Source: Pantoea cypripedii (lineage in GTDB: Bacteria > Pseudomonadota > Gammaproteobacteria > Enterobacterales > Enterobacteriaceae). Taken from it: DNA of 64,000 bases. Under the pieces are notes generated by a model that was not told the origin of the DNA, ran no database searches, and was given only the letters and a program-made list of their open reading frames with translations. Where the stretch lies: positions 71,786-135,785 of the forward strand of contig NZ_MLJI01000002.1 in the NCBI RefSeq assembly GCF_002095535.1. Reading direction: 5' to 3'. Position numbers and translations under genes: made by a program. Every line of letters begins with the position of its first letter. The first letter of the stretch is position 1. This document shows positions 42,901 to 53,570 of the stretch, one piece after another.

Positions 42901-44286
42901 ATGGTCAAATTAACATTACCGGTGGTGGGTACGGTGCTTTTGCTGACGGGATGTGTCTCGCTGGCCCCCGAATATCAGCCCCCTGAACTCCCGGTGCCAC
43001 AACAATTCTCTCTCTCCCGCAACACGCTGGTGCCGGTTACCGCAGGCTATCAGGATACCGGCTGGCGCACCTTCTTTGCCGATCCTCAGGCAAGGCAGTT
43101 TATTGATGTGGCGCTACGCAATAACCGTGATCTGCGTATGGCGGCGTTGAAAGTGCAGGAAGCACGCGCGCAGTACCGGGTAACCAACGCCGATCGCTAC
43201 CCGCAGCTAAACGCTGCTAGTGAAGCGAGTTACAGCGGTGGCCTGAAACGCGGTGACCTGACGGAAAAACAGTTTCAGGCCGGGCTGGATCTGAGCTTTG
43301 AGCTGGATTTTTTCGGCAGATTGAAAAATCTGAGCGAAGCCGACCGGCAAAACTACTTTGCCAGTGAGGCTGCCCAGCGCGCGGTGCATATTCTGCTGAT
43401 TTCCAGCGTTGCTCAGAGCTACTTTAGTCAGCGACTGGCGGCTGCACAGCTACGTATTGCCCAAGAGACATTACAGAATTATCAGCAATCTTATGCCTTT
43501 GTGGAGCAGCAACTGATTACCGGCAGCAGCAATGTGCTGGCAGTGGAGCAGGCGCATGGCCTGATTGAAAGCACCCGCGCGGAGATTGCCAGCCGGGAAG
43601 GACAACTGGCACAGGCGAACAATGCCTTGCAGCTGGTGGTGGGCAGCTGGCAGGGACTGCCGGATGATCAACGCCGCGTAGCGGGAGATCTTAACCCGGT
43701 CAGGCTACCGGCCGGACTTTCCTCGGAAATCCTGCGTCAGCGTCCGGATCTGATGGAGGCTGAACACCAGCTGATGGCGGCCAATGCCAATATCGGTGCG
43801 GCCAGGGCTGCGTTCTATCCGTCGATTAGCCTGACCAGCGGCTTGTCGGGCAGCAGCGATGACCTGTCAAATCTGTTTTCCGCAGGCAGCGGCATGTGGA
43901 ATTTTGTGCCAAAAATCGACATCCCGATTTTTAATGCCGGTCGTAACCAGGCCAGCCTGACGCTTGCTGAAGTGCGCCAGCAGCAATCGGTGGTGAATTA
44001 CGAGCAAAAAATTCAAAACGCGTTTAAGGACGTTGCCGATGCGCTCGCGCTGCGCGACAGCCTCAGCAACCAAATTGCGGCGCAACAGCGTTACCTTGCT
44101 TCCCTGCAAATTACGCTGCAACGCGCACGCGGATTATATGCCAGTGGAGCGGTGAGTTATATCGAAGTGCTGGATGCTGAGCGCTCATTATTCAGTACCC
44201 GGCAAACGTTACTTGATTTGCAATATTCCCGGCAGGTCAATGAGATCAATCTGTTCACTGCCCTGGGGGGCGGCTGGACGGAATAA
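42901..44286 (+). CDS. cusC: CusC outer-membrane efflux lipoprotein
   Basis: The 461-aa TolC-class channel has a lipoprotein signal ([10 protein letters not shown], lipid-modified Cys about 18), two repeats of the outer-membrane-factor helices and the conserved [18 protein letters not shown] and [14 protein letters not shown] segments. It forms the outer-membrane exit of the CusCBA pump. I chose the start at 42901 because it gives a compact lipoprotein leader; an in-frame ATG at 42871 adds ten residues. Ribosome-binding signals are weak for both. Confidence 0.92.
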   Translation: MVKLTLPVVGTVLLLTGCVSLAPEYQPPELPVPQQFSLSRNTLVPVTAGYQDTGWRTFFADPQARQFIDVALRNNRDLRMAALKVQEARAQYRVTNADRYPQLNAASEASYSGGLKRGDLTEKQFQAGLDLSFELDFFGRLKNLSEADRQNYFASEAAQRAVHILLISSVAQSYFSQRLAAAQLRIAQETLQNYQQSYAFVEQQLITGSSNVLAVEQAHGLIESTRAEIASREGQLAQANNALQLVVGSWQGLPDDQRRVAGDLNPVRLPAGLSSEILRQRPDLMEAEHQLMAANANIGAARAAFYPSISLTSGLSGSSDDLSNLFSAGSGMWNFVPKIDIPIFNAGRNQASLTLAEVRQQQSVVNYEQKIQNAFKDVADALALRDSLSNQIAAQQRYLASLQITLQRARGLYASGAVSYIEVLDAERSLFSTRQTLLDLQYSRQVNEINLFTALGGGWTE

Positions 44287-44318
44287 TCCTTCCATTACAT
44301 TTTTCAGGAGTCGATATT

Positions 44319-44672
44319 ATGCGTCAGTTAATTAAAGTGGCTTTATTCGGTATTTTTCCGGCACTGATTGCCGCGGGTGCCCAGGCCAGTGAACAGCATC
44401 AGAGCATGATGTCACATGCGGAGATGGCGGTTCAGCAGCCGGTGATCAACGCCACGGGGGTGATTAAGCAGATTGATTTAGCGAATAAAAAAATCACTAT
44501 CGACCATCAGGCGATCCCGGCGCTTGGCTGGCCGGCCATGACCATGCGCTTCACCTTTACCACGCAGGACGACAGCATCAACGCGTTAAAAGTGGGCAGC
44601 CCGGTTAACTTTTCTTTTATTCAGCAGGGAAATATCTCACTGCTCCAGGAAATAAAAGTCAGTCATTCTTAA
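44319..44672 (+). CDS. cusF: CusF periplasmic Cu/Ag chaperone
   Basis: The 117-aa protein has a Sec signal (FGIFPALIAAGAQASE) and a small OB-fold. The metal-binding residues typical of CusF are visible: His in TIDHQAIPAL, Trp in GWPAMTMRF and the two Met of AMTM. It captures Cu(I)/Ag(I) in the periplasm and passes it to CusB. It lies between cusC and cusB as in E. coli cusCFBA, with CAGGAG before its start. Confidence 0.95.
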   Translation: MRQLIKVALFGIFPALIAAGAQASEQHQSMMSHAEMAVQQPVINATGVIKQIDLANKKITIDHQAIPALGWPAMTMRFTFTTQDDSINALKVGSPVNFSFIQQGNISLLQEIKVSHS

Positions 44673-44698
44673 TTAACGGATGGTTGTCAGGAACAATT

Positions 44699-45934
44699 AT
44701 GGCATCGTTAAAATTAAAATACGCGGCGGTGATGGTCAGCAGCCTGATAATGGGTGGACTGATTGTGACAACGGCTTTTCATTATCTGCCTTCTGCCAAT
44801 AAAACGTCAGCGCCGGAGCGCAAAATTTTATTCTGGTATGACCCGATGAAACTCGATACCAAATTCGATAAACCGGGTAAATCACCGTTTATGGATATGG
44901 ACCTGATACCCAAATACGCGGATGAAGGCGAGGCGGACAATAGCCAGGGCATGCGTATCGATCCGGTGCTGGTGCAGAACCTCGGTCTGAAGACCATCAA
45001 GGTCAGCAAAGGGCGATTGCAATATAGCCAGACCATTCCGGCCAACGTCAGTTTTAACGATTACCAGTTCGTGATTGTGCAGGCACGTTCGGAGGGTTTT
45101 GTCGAAAAAGTCTACCCATTGACCGTCGGCGACAAAGTCGGCAAGGGCACACCGCTGATCGATATCACCATCCCGGAGTGGGTGGAGGCGCAGAGCGAAT
45201 ATCTGTTGCTGTCAGGCACCGGGGGATCAACCACCCAGGTGAAGGGCATTCTCGAACGGCTGCGTCTTGCCGGAATGCCGGAAGAGGATATTCAGCGTCT
45301 GCGCAGTTCCCGCACGGTACAGACTCGATTCACCATCAAAGCCCCTATTGATGGGGTGATCACCGCATTTGACCTGCGCAGCGGTATGAATATCTCCAAA
45401 GATAAAGTGGTGGCCCAGATTCAGGGCATGGACCCGGTGTGGATCAGCGCTGCGGTGCCGGAATCGATTGCCGGATTGCTCAGCGACCGATCGCACCTGT
45501 CCATTTCAGTGCCGGCATATCCGGGTCACAGCTTCACCATCGAAAAATGGAGCATCCTGCCGAGCGTTGACCAGACCACCCGCACGTTGCAGGTGCGTCT
45601 CCAGGTGGCGAATCGCGATGAATTGCTGAAACCCGGTATGAATGCGTATCTGCATCTGAACAGCCAGAGTGAGGAGATGCTGCTGATCCCGTCTCAGGCG
45701 GTGATTGATACCGGTGATGAGCAGCGCGTGATTGCCGTGGACAGCGAAGGGCGTTTTGCGCCCAAGGCCATCCGCATACTGGCGGAATCGCAGCGCCAGA
45801 GTGGTGTGGCGAGCGGCCTGCGCGAAGGGGAATCGGTGGTGGTCAACGGGTTGTTCCTGATCGACTCGGAAGCCAATATTACCGGGGCGCTGGCGCGGAT
45901 GCGTCAGGCTGATAACGCGCATTCCGATCACTGA
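44699..45934 (+). CDS. cusB: CusB membrane-fusion protein
   Basis: The 411-aa periplasmic adaptor has an N-terminal anchor/signal, the heavy-metal-binding [12 protein letters not shown]...[12 protein letters not shown] segment with Met residues for Cu/Ag, a beta-barrel/lipoyl core ([20 protein letters not shown]) and a helical hairpin. It links CusA to CusC. The start at 44699 follows CAGGAA; a TTG at 44684 is a less likely alternative. Confidence 0.93.
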   Translation: MASLKLKYAAVMVSSLIMGGLIVTTAFHYLPSANKTSAPERKILFWYDPMKLDTKFDKPGKSPFMDMDLIPKYADEGEADNSQGMRIDPVLVQNLGLKTIKVSKGRLQYSQTIPANVSFNDYQFVIVQARSEGFVEKVYPLTVGDKVGKGTPLIDITIPEWVEAQSEYLLLSGTGGSTTQVKGILERLRLAGMPEEDIQRLRSSRTVQTRFTIKAPIDGVITAFDLRSGMNISKDKVVAQIQGMDPVWISAAVPESIAGLLSDRSHLSISVPAYPGHSFTIEKWSILPSVDQTTRTLQVRLQVANRDELLKPGMNAYLHLNSQSEEMLLIPSQAVIDTGDEQRVIAVDSEGRFAPKAIRILAESQRQSGVASGLREGESVVVNGLFLIDSEANITGALARMRQADNAHSDH

Positions 45935-45944
45935 GGGAACGACG

Positions 45945-48900
45945 ATGATTGCATGGATTATCCGGCGCTCGGTCGCCAACCGTTTTCTGGTGATGATGGG
46001 GGCACTGTTTCTCAGCGTCTGGGGGGCCTGGACCATCATCAACACCCCGGTTGATGCCCTGCCGGACCTCTCTGATGTGCAGGTGATCATTAAAACCAGT
46101 TATCCCGGCCAGGCACCGCAGATTGTGGAAAATCAGGTCACTTATCCGCTCACCACCACCATGCTTTCTGTGCCGGGTGCTAAAACGGTGCGCGGCTTCT
46201 CGCAGTTTGGTGATTCCTATGTCTATGTGATTTTTGCTGACGGCACCGACCTCTACTGGGCGCGCTCCCGCGTGCTGGAGTACCTCAACCAGGTGCAGGG
46301 TAAATTACCGGCCGGGGTCAGTTCCGAAATCGGCCCCGATGCCACCGGGGTGGGCTGGATCTTTGAGTACGCGCTGGTGGATCACAGCGGTAAGCACGAT
46401 CTGGCGGAGCTGCGATCCTTGCAGGACTGGTTTCTGAAATATGAACTGAAAACTATCCCTGACGTGGCAGAAGTGGCCTCGGTGGGGGGAGTGGTGAAGC
46501 AGTACCAGATTCAGGTCAACCCGCTGCAACTGGCGCAGTACGGCATCAGTCTGGCAGAGGTGAAATCCGCCATTGCATCCTCCAATCAGGAGGCGGGTGG
46601 GTCTTCGGTGGAAATCGCTGAAGCGGAATATATGGTGCGGGCCAACGGCTATCTGCAGACCCTGGATGATTTCAACAACATCGTACTGAAAACCGGCAGC
46701 AACGGCGTGCCGATCACCCTGCGCGATGTCGCCCGCGTGCAGATTGGACCGGAAATGCGGCGTGGCATTGCCGAGCTGAATGGCGAAGGCGAGGTGGCCG
46801 GTGGGGTGATTATCCTGCGTTCCGGCAAAAACGCCCGCGAGGTGATCACTGCGGTGCGGGATAAGCTCGATAGTTTGAAAAAGAGCCTGCCGGAGGGGGT
46901 TGAAGTGGTGACCACCTATGACCGCAGCCAGCTTATCGATCGGGCGATTGCTAACCTCAGCCACAAGCTGCTGGAAGAGTTTGTGGTGGTGGCGCTGGTT
47001 TGTGCGCTGTTTCTCTGGCATGTGCGTTCGGCGCTGGTGGCGATTATCTCGCTGCCGCTGGGGTTGTGTATCGCGTTCATTGTGATGCAATTCCAGGGGC
47101 TGAACGCCAATATCATGTCGCTCGGTGGCATCGCCATTGCCGTCGGGGCAATGGTGGATGCGGCAATCGTGATGATTGAAAACGCCCATAAACGGCTGGA
47201 GGAGTGGCAACATCAACATCCTGATGAACGCATCGACAACGATAGCCGCTGGCAGGTGATCACCGATGCGGCGGTAGAGGTCGGTCCGGCGCTGTTTATC
47301 AGCCTGCTGATTATCACCCTGTCGTTTATTCCCATTTTCACGCTGGAAGGCCAGGAAGGGCGGCTGTTTGGCCCGCTGGCGTTCACCAAAACCTGGTCGA
47401 TGGCGGGCGCTGCCGTGCTGGCGATTATCGTGATCCCCATCCTGATGGGATGGTGGATCCGTGGGAAAATCCCGGCGGAAAACCACAACCCGCTGAATCG
47501 TTGGCTGATCAGGATTTATCACCCGTTGCTGCTGAAGGTGCTGCACTGGCCGAAGCTGACCTTACTGGTGGCGGCACTGTCGATCTTCACGGTGTGGTGG
47601 CCGCTGAGTCAGGTGGGTGGCGAGTTCCTGCCAAAAATCAATGAGGGGGATCTGCTGTATATGCCCTCAACCTTGCCTGGCGTCTCGCCAGGACAGGCGG
47701 CGGCGTTATTGCAGACCACGGATAAACTGATCAAAACCGTACCGGAAGTGGCCTCGGTGTTTGGCAAAACGGGCAAAGCGGAAACCGCGACCGATGCGGC
47801 ACCGCTGGAAATGGTGGAAACCACCATTCAGCTGAAGCCTGAAGTCGAGTGGCGGCCTGGCATGACAATCGACAAAATTATCGATGAACTGGATGCCAGG
47901 GTGCGTCTGCCGGGGCTGGCTAATCTGTGGGTGCCGCCGATCCGTAACCGTATCGATATGCTCGCCACCGGGATTAAAAGCCCGATTGGGATAAAGGTCT
48001 CTGGCAGCGTACTGGCGGATATCGATATCACCGCCCAGCGCATCGAAGAGGTGGCAAAAACCGTGCCTGGCGTGGTTTCGGCACTGGCGGAACGTCTGCA
48101 AGGGGGGCGTTACATCGATGTGGATATCAACCGGGAGAAAGCGGCGCGCTACGGTATGACGGTGGGGGATGTCCAGCTGTTCGTTTCATCGGCGATTGGT
48201 GGCACCACGGTCGGCGAAACCGTGGAAGGCGTGGCGCGTTACCCGATCAATATCCGCTACCCGCAGGGGCTGCGTGACAGCCCGGAAGCACTGCGGCAGT
48301 TGCCGATACTCACGCCGATGAAGCAGCAGATCACCCTGAGCGATGTGGCTGACGTGCGTGTGGTGTCAGGTCCCAGCATGCTGAAAACCGAGAATGCCCG
48401 TCCGACCAGCTGGATTTATATCGACGCCCGTGGTCGTGACATGGTGTCAGTGGTCAATGACCTGAAAACGGCGATTGCAGACCAGGTGACGCTCAGGCCT
48501 GGCACCAGCGTGGCGTTTTCCGGGCAGTTCGAACTGCTGGAACATGCCAATAAAAAGCTGAAGCTGATGGTGCCGATGACGCTGATGATTATCTTTATCC
48601 TGCTGTATCTGGCGTTTCGCCGCGTAGATGAAGCGCTGCTGATTTTGATGAGTCTGCCTTTCGCGCTGGTGGGGGGCATCTGGTTTCTCTACTGGCAGGG
48701 ATTCCATCTGTCGGTCGCCACCGGTACCGGATTTATCGCGCTGGCCGGGGTGGCCGCAGAGTTTGGCGTGGTGATGCTGATGTATTTACGGCACGCGATA
48801 GAAAATGAACCCGCGCTGTCACGCCCTGAGACGTTCACACCGCAGAAACTGGATGAGGCGTTGTACCACGGCGCAGTGCTGCGTGTGCGCCCCAAAGCGA

Positions 48901-49079
48901 TGACGGTGGCGGTGATTATTGCCGGTCTGTTGCCGATTTTGTGGGGCAGCGGGGCGGGTTCCGAAGTGATGAGTCGCATTGCGGCACCGATGATTGGCGG
49001 CATGATCACCGCGCCGCTGCTGTCGTTATTTATCATCCCGGCGGCTTACAAACTGATCTGGCTGCGCCGCCATCGGTAA
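45945..49079 (+). CDS. cusA: CusA heavy-metal RND efflux pump
   Basis: The 1,044-aa RND transporter of the HME class has 12 transmembrane helices and two large periplasmic loops. The [17 protein letters not shown] opening, [20 protein letters not shown] in helix 4 (proton-relay Asp) and [16 protein letters not shown] are characteristic of CusA/SilA. It exports Cu(I)/Ag(I) by proton antiport. It starts ten bases after cusB and is the last gene of cusCFBA. No copper ATPase or sil/pco genes are adjacent. Confidence 0.95.
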   Translation: MIAWIIRRSVANRFLVMMGALFLSVWGAWTIINTPVDALPDLSDVQVIIKTSYPGQAPQIVENQVTYPLTTTMLSVPGAKTVRGFSQFGDSYVYVIFADGTDLYWARSRVLEYLNQVQGKLPAGVSSEIGPDATGVGWIFEYALVDHSGKHDLAELRSLQDWFLKYELKTIPDVAEVASVGGVVKQYQIQVNPLQLAQYGISLAEVKSAIASSNQEAGGSSVEIAEAEYMVRANGYLQTLDDFNNIVLKTGSNGVPITLRDVARVQIGPEMRRGIAELNGEGEVAGGVIILRSGKNAREVITAVRDKLDSLKKSLPEGVEVVTTYDRSQLIDRAIANLSHKLLEEFVVVALVCALFLWHVRSALVAIISLPLGLCIAFIVMQFQGLNANIMSLGGIAIAVGAMVDAAIVMIENAHKRLEEWQHQHPDERIDNDSRWQVITDAAVEVGPALFISLLIITLSFIPIFTLEGQEGRLFGPLAFTKTWSMAGAAVLAIIVIPILMGWWIRGKIPAENHNPLNRWLIRIYHPLLLKVLHWPKLTLLVAALSIFTVWWPLSQVGGEFLPKINEGDLLYMPSTLPGVSPGQAAALLQTTDKLIKTVPEVASVFGKTGKAETATDAAPLEMVETTIQLKPEVEWRPGMTIDKIIDELDARVRLPGLANLWVPPIRNRIDMLATGIKSPIGIKVSGSVLADIDITAQRIEEVAKTVPGVVSALAERLQGGRYIDVDINREKAARYGMTVGDVQLFVSSAIGGTTVGETVEGVARYPINIRYPQGLRDSPEALRQLPILTPMKQQITLSDVADVRVVSGPSMLKTENARPTSWIYIDARGRDMVSVVNDLKTAIADQVTLRPGTSVAFSGQFELLEHANKKLKLMVPMTLMIIFILLYLAFRRVDEALLILMSLPFALVGGIWFLYWQGFHLSVATGTGFIALAGVAAEFGVVMLMYLRHAIENEPALSRPETFTPQKLDEALYHGAVLRVRPKAMTVAVIIAGLLPILWGSGAGSEVMSRIAAPMIGGMITAPLLSLFIIPAAYKLIWLRRHR

Positions 49080-49083
49080 GCGT

Positions 49084-49686
49084 TTATGCCTGTTGCCAGC
49101 TGTGGGTCAGCGGACCGGCCTGACCGGCCACCGGATCGCTGTCCGGGAACGGCAGCTGGCTGATACGTTGCAGCATCTCTGGCGTCGGGGCCGCCCGGCA
49201 GATATCCCATTGCTGCTGGGGAGGATAGGCTCCCACCACCTGGAAATCATCGCTGCTGCCGTCGTTAAAATGCCCGGTTCCGGCGGGCAGCAGCGCCACA
49301 TCACCCGCTGCCATGTTAATCACATGGCCAGCTGGGCCACCCAGCATCACTTTTGCGTTACCGCTGACACATCCCAGCACCTCATGCGCGGTACTGTGAT
49401 AGTGATGGAAGGTAAAAATCGAGGCGACCCACTGTGGTGGCCAGCTGTTTTTCTCGAATAAGGATTCGGTGGGTGAGGTCATTTCAGCCGTTTTCGGCAG
49501 AACGTTTTGGTAAATAATCACCGGAAGATGGGGATTGTTTGGCACCCAGCCATTACGTTCCAGGCGCAGCAGCTGAACGTTTTGCGCCGTCGGGGCAGCG
49601 GTGGCGTAACGGCTGAACAGGGCCGGTGCGGTCAATGCCAGACCGGACATGACGCGCATAAAGTGGCGACGTGATAAATCATTCAT
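49084..49686 (-). CDS. Tat-exported cupin protein
   Basis: The 200-aa protein has a twin-arginine leader (LSRRHFMRVMSGLALTAPAL) and a cupin barrel with TFHHYHSTAHEVLGCVSG and MAAGDVALLPAGTGHFNDGS supplying His/Glu/His metal ligands. Tat export implies that the metal is loaded in the cytosol. It ends four bases from cusA, convergent with it. It may be a periplasmic dioxygenase or isomerase of unknown substrate. Confidence 0.8.
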   Translation of the reverse strand: MNDLSRRHFMRVMSGLALTAPALFSRYATAAPTAQNVQLLRLERNGWVPNNPHLPVIIYQNVLPKTAEMTSPTESLFEKNSWPPQWVASIFTFHHYHSTAHEVLGCVSGNAKVMLGGPAGHVINMAAGDVALLPAGTGHFNDGSSDDFQVVGAYPPQQQWDICRAAPTPEMLQRISQLPFPDSDPVAGQAGPLTHSWQQA

Positions 49687-49743
49687 CCTTTCCTCCAGGC
49701 GTTAAATGAGATGCAGATCACGTTTTAAGCGTAATGCAGATAT

Positions 49744-49819
49744 CGTAGCGACGCGATTTATCGCGCGGGTTTTATCCCGCAGATGCTGCCAAAGATGCGC
49801 GATAAATCGCGCCGCTACG
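49744..49819. repeat. long intergenic inverted repeat, copy A
   Basis: Left arm CGTAGCGACGCGATTTATCG pairs with right arm CGATAAATCGCGCCGCTACG around a loop that itself contains GCGGG/CCCGC-like pairing. A diverged copy is at 54680-54755 and a smaller relative at 38204. This is the type of REP-like hairpin scattered between genes in Pantoea/Erwinia genomes. Confidence 0.75.
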
Positions 49820-49830
49820 GGGTAAGCGTC

Positions 49831-50937
49831 TTAGCCAAACCGCTCAGGCCGGAAGGTCGCCAGCATCGGGTGTTTCGTTCCGGTGATCATCTCCTGCGCC
49901 AGTAATTCACCGACAATTAACGCCAGCGTGGCACCGGAATGGGTAAAGGCGACAAAACAACCCGGTACCTGTTGCAGCTCACCCAGCACCGGCTCGCCGT
50001 CGCCAGGAATCGGTTTGTAGCCCATCTTCCAGCTCTGTGCCTGCAAAGGGGCACTGTTCAGCAGCAGCTTATCGGCTTCCTGCACCAGTTGGTTCACCAC
50101 CTTCTCATCGATAGTAAAACCACCGTCGGGCAGTGGCTGGATATCGTTCTCGTACCAGTCGTGATCCAGCGCCAGGGTATTCCCCGGATTGGGACGCACT
50201 GCGGCGCGCGGCGTATTCAGCACCGCTGTGAGTTTTTGCTCAGCGGGTTGGGTGATCACCAGCATCGACAGCGGCGAACCGTTGGGGAGGGTGACGCCGA
50301 GCGGGGCCACCACATCCGGGGTAGAAGGGCCGCAGGCCACCAGCACCTTGTCGGCAGGCAGTTCGCCTTTCTCCCAGCGCACGCCACAGGCGCGGCCCTC
50401 GGCGGTGATGACTTCCGCTTGTCCGGCAAACTCAATAATTTCCCCACCCAGCGCGCGCAGCTGCTGAGCCAGATGTTCGACCAGATGCGGCAGGCTGACC
50501 CAGCCTTCACCCGGATTGAAGATTGCCTCACCGCTTAGCGCGGCGGGATCGATCTGTAGCTCCGTTACCGTGTCACGGCTTCGCAGGTGTGAATCATAAC
50601 CGTGCGCGTTTTCATACGCATGGCGGGCGTGCAGGGTGGCGGGGGTAGCGGCGGTCCAGAATAACCCACCATCAAAGCGCAGCCAGTCACGGGAAGGATC
50701 GTCGGCAAACAGCGTCCGGTAACGATCGATGCCCGCCATACGCAGCGCATGGTAAGGTTTCGAACGCTCACCGGAGGAGTTCAGCCACGATAGCGAACGA
50801 CCAGAAGCGCCGGAACACAGCTCAGCTTCTGTCACCAGCGTGACCGCCGCACCGCGCTTCGCCAGCTGCAGCGCGCTGGAAACCCCCAGCACGCCGCCCC
50901 CCAACACCACCACACGAGCCTGATTTTCTACAGCCAT
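49831..50937 (-). CDS. FAD-dependent amine/amino-acid oxidoreductase (DAO family)
   Basis: The 368-aa flavoenzyme has the N-terminal dinucleotide motif VVLGGGVLGVSSALQLAKRG, the DAO-family GASGRSLSWLNSSGERSKPY (flavin site) and the C-terminal FAD closing segment GCFVAFTHSGATLALIVGEL. It oxidises a D- or N-substituted amino acid or an amine. It is the last gene of the amino-acid ABC operon, 14 bp after the ATPase, implying that the imported amino compound is its substrate. Confidence 0.88.
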   Translation of the reverse strand: MAVENQARVVVLGGGVLGVSSALQLAKRGAAVTLVTEAELCSGASGRSLSWLNSSGERSKPYHALRMAGIDRYRTLFADDPSRDWLRFDGGLFWTAATPATLHARHAYENAHGYDSHLRSRDTVTELQIDPAALSGEAIFNPGEGWVSLPHLVEHLAQQLRALGGEIIEFAGQAEVITAEGRACGVRWEKGELPADKVLVACGPSTPDVVAPLGVTLPNGSPLSMLVITQPAEQKLTAVLNTPRAAVRPNPGNTLALDHDWYENDIQPLPDGGFTIDEKVVNQLVQEADKLLLNSAPLQAQSWKMGYKPIPGDGEPVLGELQQVPGCFVAFTHSGATLALIVGELLAQEMITGTKHPMLATFRPERFG

Positions 50938-50951
50938 ATTCAGTTCCTTGT

Positions 50952-51695
50952 TTACAGCACTTCAGAAAGAAAACGTTGCAGACGCGGCGACTGTGGATCA
51001 TCGAACAGCGCGGCAGGCGTGCCGACCTCGATAATCTCGCCTTCGTCCATAAACACCACCTGATCGGCGACCTTGCGCGCAAAACCCATTTCATGGGTCA
51101 CCACCACCATCGTCATGCCACGACGGCATAAATCGGCCATCAGGGTTAGCACCCCCTTTACCAGCTCCGGGTCGAGCGCCGAGGTGGCTTCGTCAAACAG
51201 CATCACCTCAGGGTCCATCGCCAGCGCGCGGGCAATGGCCACACGTTGCTGCTGACCACCGGAGAGGTCGCGCGGATGATGATCGGCACGTTGGCCGAGT
51301 CCGACCTCTTCCAGCCGCTGGCGGGCGATCGCCATCGCCTGAGATTTCGGCAACCCTTTCACTTTCCACGGAGCCAGCGCGACGTTCTCCAGCGCGCTAT
51401 GGTCGGGAAACAGGTTGAAATGCTGAAACACCATGCCGATGCGCAGGCGCAGGGCATCTGGCTTATCGCGCAGCACCGACCGCCCGGCCAGCAACACATC
51501 GCCGGATTTCGGTTCGTGCAGCCGGTTGATGCCGCGCAGCAGGGTGGATTTACCGGACCCCGACGGCCCGATAATGCAGGTGGTGGTGCCCGGAGCGACG
51601 CTGAGCGACACCCGCCGCAATACCTCAATCGGACCGTAAGCCAGCGACAGATCGCGTAGCTCCAGGCTGGCCCCTTTCCAGCTCGCTTCAGTCAT
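50952..51695 (-). CDS. polar amino-acid ABC transporter ATP-binding protein
   Basis: The 247-aa ATPase of the GlnQ/HisP class has [11 protein letters not shown] (Walker A), [17 protein letters not shown] (signature), [14 protein letters not shown] (Walker B) and [14 protein letters not shown] (H-loop). It overlaps the permease stop by 8 bp. It energises the uptake of a polar amino acid or opine-like compound. Confidence 0.93.
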   Translation of the reverse strand: MTEASWKGASLELRDLSLAYGPIEVLRRVSLSVAPGTTTCIIGPSGSGKSTLLRGINRLHEPKSGDVLLAGRSVLRDKPDALRLRIGMVFQHFNLFPDHSALENVALAPWKVKGLPKSQAMAIARQRLEEVGLGQRADHHPRDLSGGQQQRVAIARALAMDPEVMLFDEATSALDPELVKGVLTLMADLCRRGMTMVVVTHEMGFARKVADQVVFMDEGEIIEVGTPAALFDDPQSPRLQRFLSEVL

Positions 51696-52503
51696 GATGG
51701 CCTCCCGCGCTTTCCAGCAGTGCCTTGTTGGTGGGTTTCTGTACTTCCTCCACCTCTTTCAACCCGCTCTGCGGCGCGGTGAGGCGGCGGCGTCCGGTGC
51801 GGTAACGCACGTCGACGTAGTTCACCATATGCGTCAGCGGTACGGTGATGATCAGATAGAACACCCCGGCCAGCATCAGCGGCGACAGGTTACCGGTCAG
51901 TACCGCCGCATCCTGACCGACGCGAAACAGCTCACGCTGGTTGGTCATCAATCCCAGCAGATAAACCAGCGAGGAATCTTTGATGATGGCGATGAACTGA
52001 TTAACGATAGCGGGCAGCACGCGGCGAATGCCCTGGGGGATCACCACCAGCCGCATCGCCCGGCTATAGCTCATGCCCAGCGCCCGGCAGGCCTCCATCT
52101 GTCCGCGTTCCACGCTCTGGATGCCGGAGCGGAAAATCTCACCCATATAGGCGCTGGCGATCAGGCTAAGAGCAAAAATACCCAGCGGGTAAGGTGAGGG
52201 GCCAAACAGCTGGTAACTGAAACGCGCCAATCCCTGACCGATCAGCAGAATGGTCAGAATGGACGGCAATCCGCGAAACAGATCGGTATACATACGCGCA
52301 GGCAGACGCAGCCAGCGCGAGGGCGAAATTCCCAGCAGCGCCAGTGCCAGTCCGAGCAAGGTACCGAGCACGGTCGCCGCCAGGGAGATGATCAGGGTGT
52401 TGACCAGGCCGGTTGTCAGCAACTGCGGTAACACTTCGAGCATCGATGGAACATCAAAGAAGGTACGGGAAAGAATTGTCAGCAGGTCCATCGCCGTCTC
52501 CAT
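51688..52503 (-). CDS. polar amino-acid ABC transporter permease
   Basis: The 271-aa HisM/GlnP-type permease has five hydrophobic helices and the EAA-like loop [20 protein letters not shown] followed by [16 protein letters not shown]. Only one permease is encoded, so it probably works as a homodimer. A second ATG (52491) is an alternative start. It sits between the binding protein and the ATPase. Confidence 0.92.
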   Translation of the reverse strand: METAMDLLTILSRTFFDVPSMLEVLPQLLTTGLVNTLIISLAATVLGTLLGLALALLGISPSRWLRLPARMYTDLFRGLPSILTILLIGQGLARFSYQLFGPSPYPLGIFALSLIASAYMGEIFRSGIQSVERGQMEACRALGMSYSRAMRLVVIPQGIRRVLPAIVNQFIAIIKDSSLVYLLGLMTNQRELFRVGQDAAVLTGNLSPLMLAGVFYLIITVPLTHMVNYVDVRYRTGRRRLTAPQSGLKEVEEVQKPTNKALLESAGGHHD

Positions 52504-52559
52504 TCAGTGCGGGTGATGAGCGCGCTCATCACCGGTGAAAAGACAAACCCTAAGCCGCG

Positions 52560-53372
52560 TTACTGGCCGCCAGGCAGGTACTGTTTTGGCATCGGTGAGC
52601 CGGGAAACCATTTCTGGTACAGCTGTTTCCAGGTGCCATCCTGCATGGCCGCTTTGATGGCTTTATCCAGCGCAGCTTTAAATGCCGGTTTGTCTTTAGC
52701 GATGGCAACGCCAGCAGGGGCGTTGAAGGAGGGGATATCGGCGGCCGAGACCAGTTTGAAGCGTTCGGCATAGCTTTTCGCCGCTTCGTAATCGAGGAAC
52801 ACCGCATCCAGCGTGCCGTTATTCATCGCCGATACCGCGGTGTTGTTATCCGGGAAACGCACGATATCGGTCTGGGTAAAGTGCTCCACGGCATAGTTCT
52901 CCTGCAACGTTCCCTGAATCACCCCAAGGCGATGTTTCGCCAGGGTGGCAACGTTTGTTACGCCGCTGTCGCTGCGCGTCAGCACCGTCAGATAACCGGC
53001 GAGATAGCCGGTGGAGAAATCGACGGTTTTTTGCCGCGCCGGGGTGATCCCGATTGCCGCCACGCCCGCATCAAACTGGCCGTTGGCGACGGCGGGCAGG
53101 ATGGCGGAGAAATCCTGTCCAACAAAATCCACCTTGTCGATACCCATACGGTGGGCCACGTTCTTAAAGAACTCCACATCGAACCCGGTGAACTGCCCGC
53201 TGGCGTCGGTGAAGGTATAGGGTTTGGAGTCGCCGACGCTGGCGACGCGCAGTTGACCGGGTGTCAGCAGGCCATAGGGGTTGTCATTACTGGCAGCAAA
53301 CGATGGGAAGGAAAGCGAACACAGGGCGATGGCAGCGCCGAACAAGGCGTGCAGGTGTTTATGCGATTTCAT
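52560..53372 (-). CDS. polar amino-acid ABC substrate-binding protein
   Basis: The 270-aa periplasmic protein has a Sec signal ([18 protein letters not shown], cut near 27) and the SBP_bac_3 pattern: [60 protein letters not shown] and [18 protein letters not shown]. It is the first gene of the four-gene operon with permease, ATPase and FAD oxidase, under the double LacI-type operator upstream. Confidence 0.92.
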   Translation of the reverse strand: MKSHKHLHALFGAAIALCSLSFPSFAASNDNPYGLLTPGQLRVASVGDSKPYTFTDASGQFTGFDVEFFKNVAHRMGIDKVDFVGQDFSAILPAVANGQFDAGVAAIGITPARQKTVDFSTGYLAGYLTVLTRSDSGVTNVATLAKHRLGVIQGTLQENYAVEHFTQTDIVRFPDNNTAVSAMNNGTLDAVFLDYEAAKSYAERFKLVSAADIPSFNAPAGVAIAKDKPAFKAALDKAIKAAMQDGTWKQLYQKWFPGSPMPKQYLPGGQ

Positions 53373-53434
53373 AGCTCGTCCGTTTTTGCAGGTTTAAACA
53401 TCAGAGACTGTTGAGCCGGCGGATGTAATGTTTT

Positions 53435-53448
53435 TGAGACCGGTCTCA
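53435..53448. promoter_or_regulatory. LacI-type operator O1
   Basis: TGAGACCGGTCTCA, a perfect 14-bp palindrome in the divergent promoter between the amino-acid ABC operon and the LacI gene at 53571. An identical copy lies 45 bp away. Confidence 0.85.
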
Positions 53449-53479
53449 ACGCAGGTGGCTTCCTGAGCGACAGTGATTG

Positions 53480-53493
53480 TGAGACCGGTCTCA
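53480..53493. promoter_or_regulatory. LacI-type operator O2
   Basis: A second perfect copy of TGAGACCGGTCTCA. The pair allows a repressor tetramer or two dimers to control both divergent promoters. Confidence 0.85.
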
Positions 53494-53570
53494 GGGAGTT
53501 ACAATGAGTTTAAGCACACACGTTTTTCAGCGTCAATCTTCCTGTCATCAACCTGTGATTCGAATTAATT

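Noticed and set aside
46305..47546. 413-aa minus-strand frame opposite cusA
   Set aside because: His/Gln/Arg-rich antisense shadow of a highly conserved RND gene.
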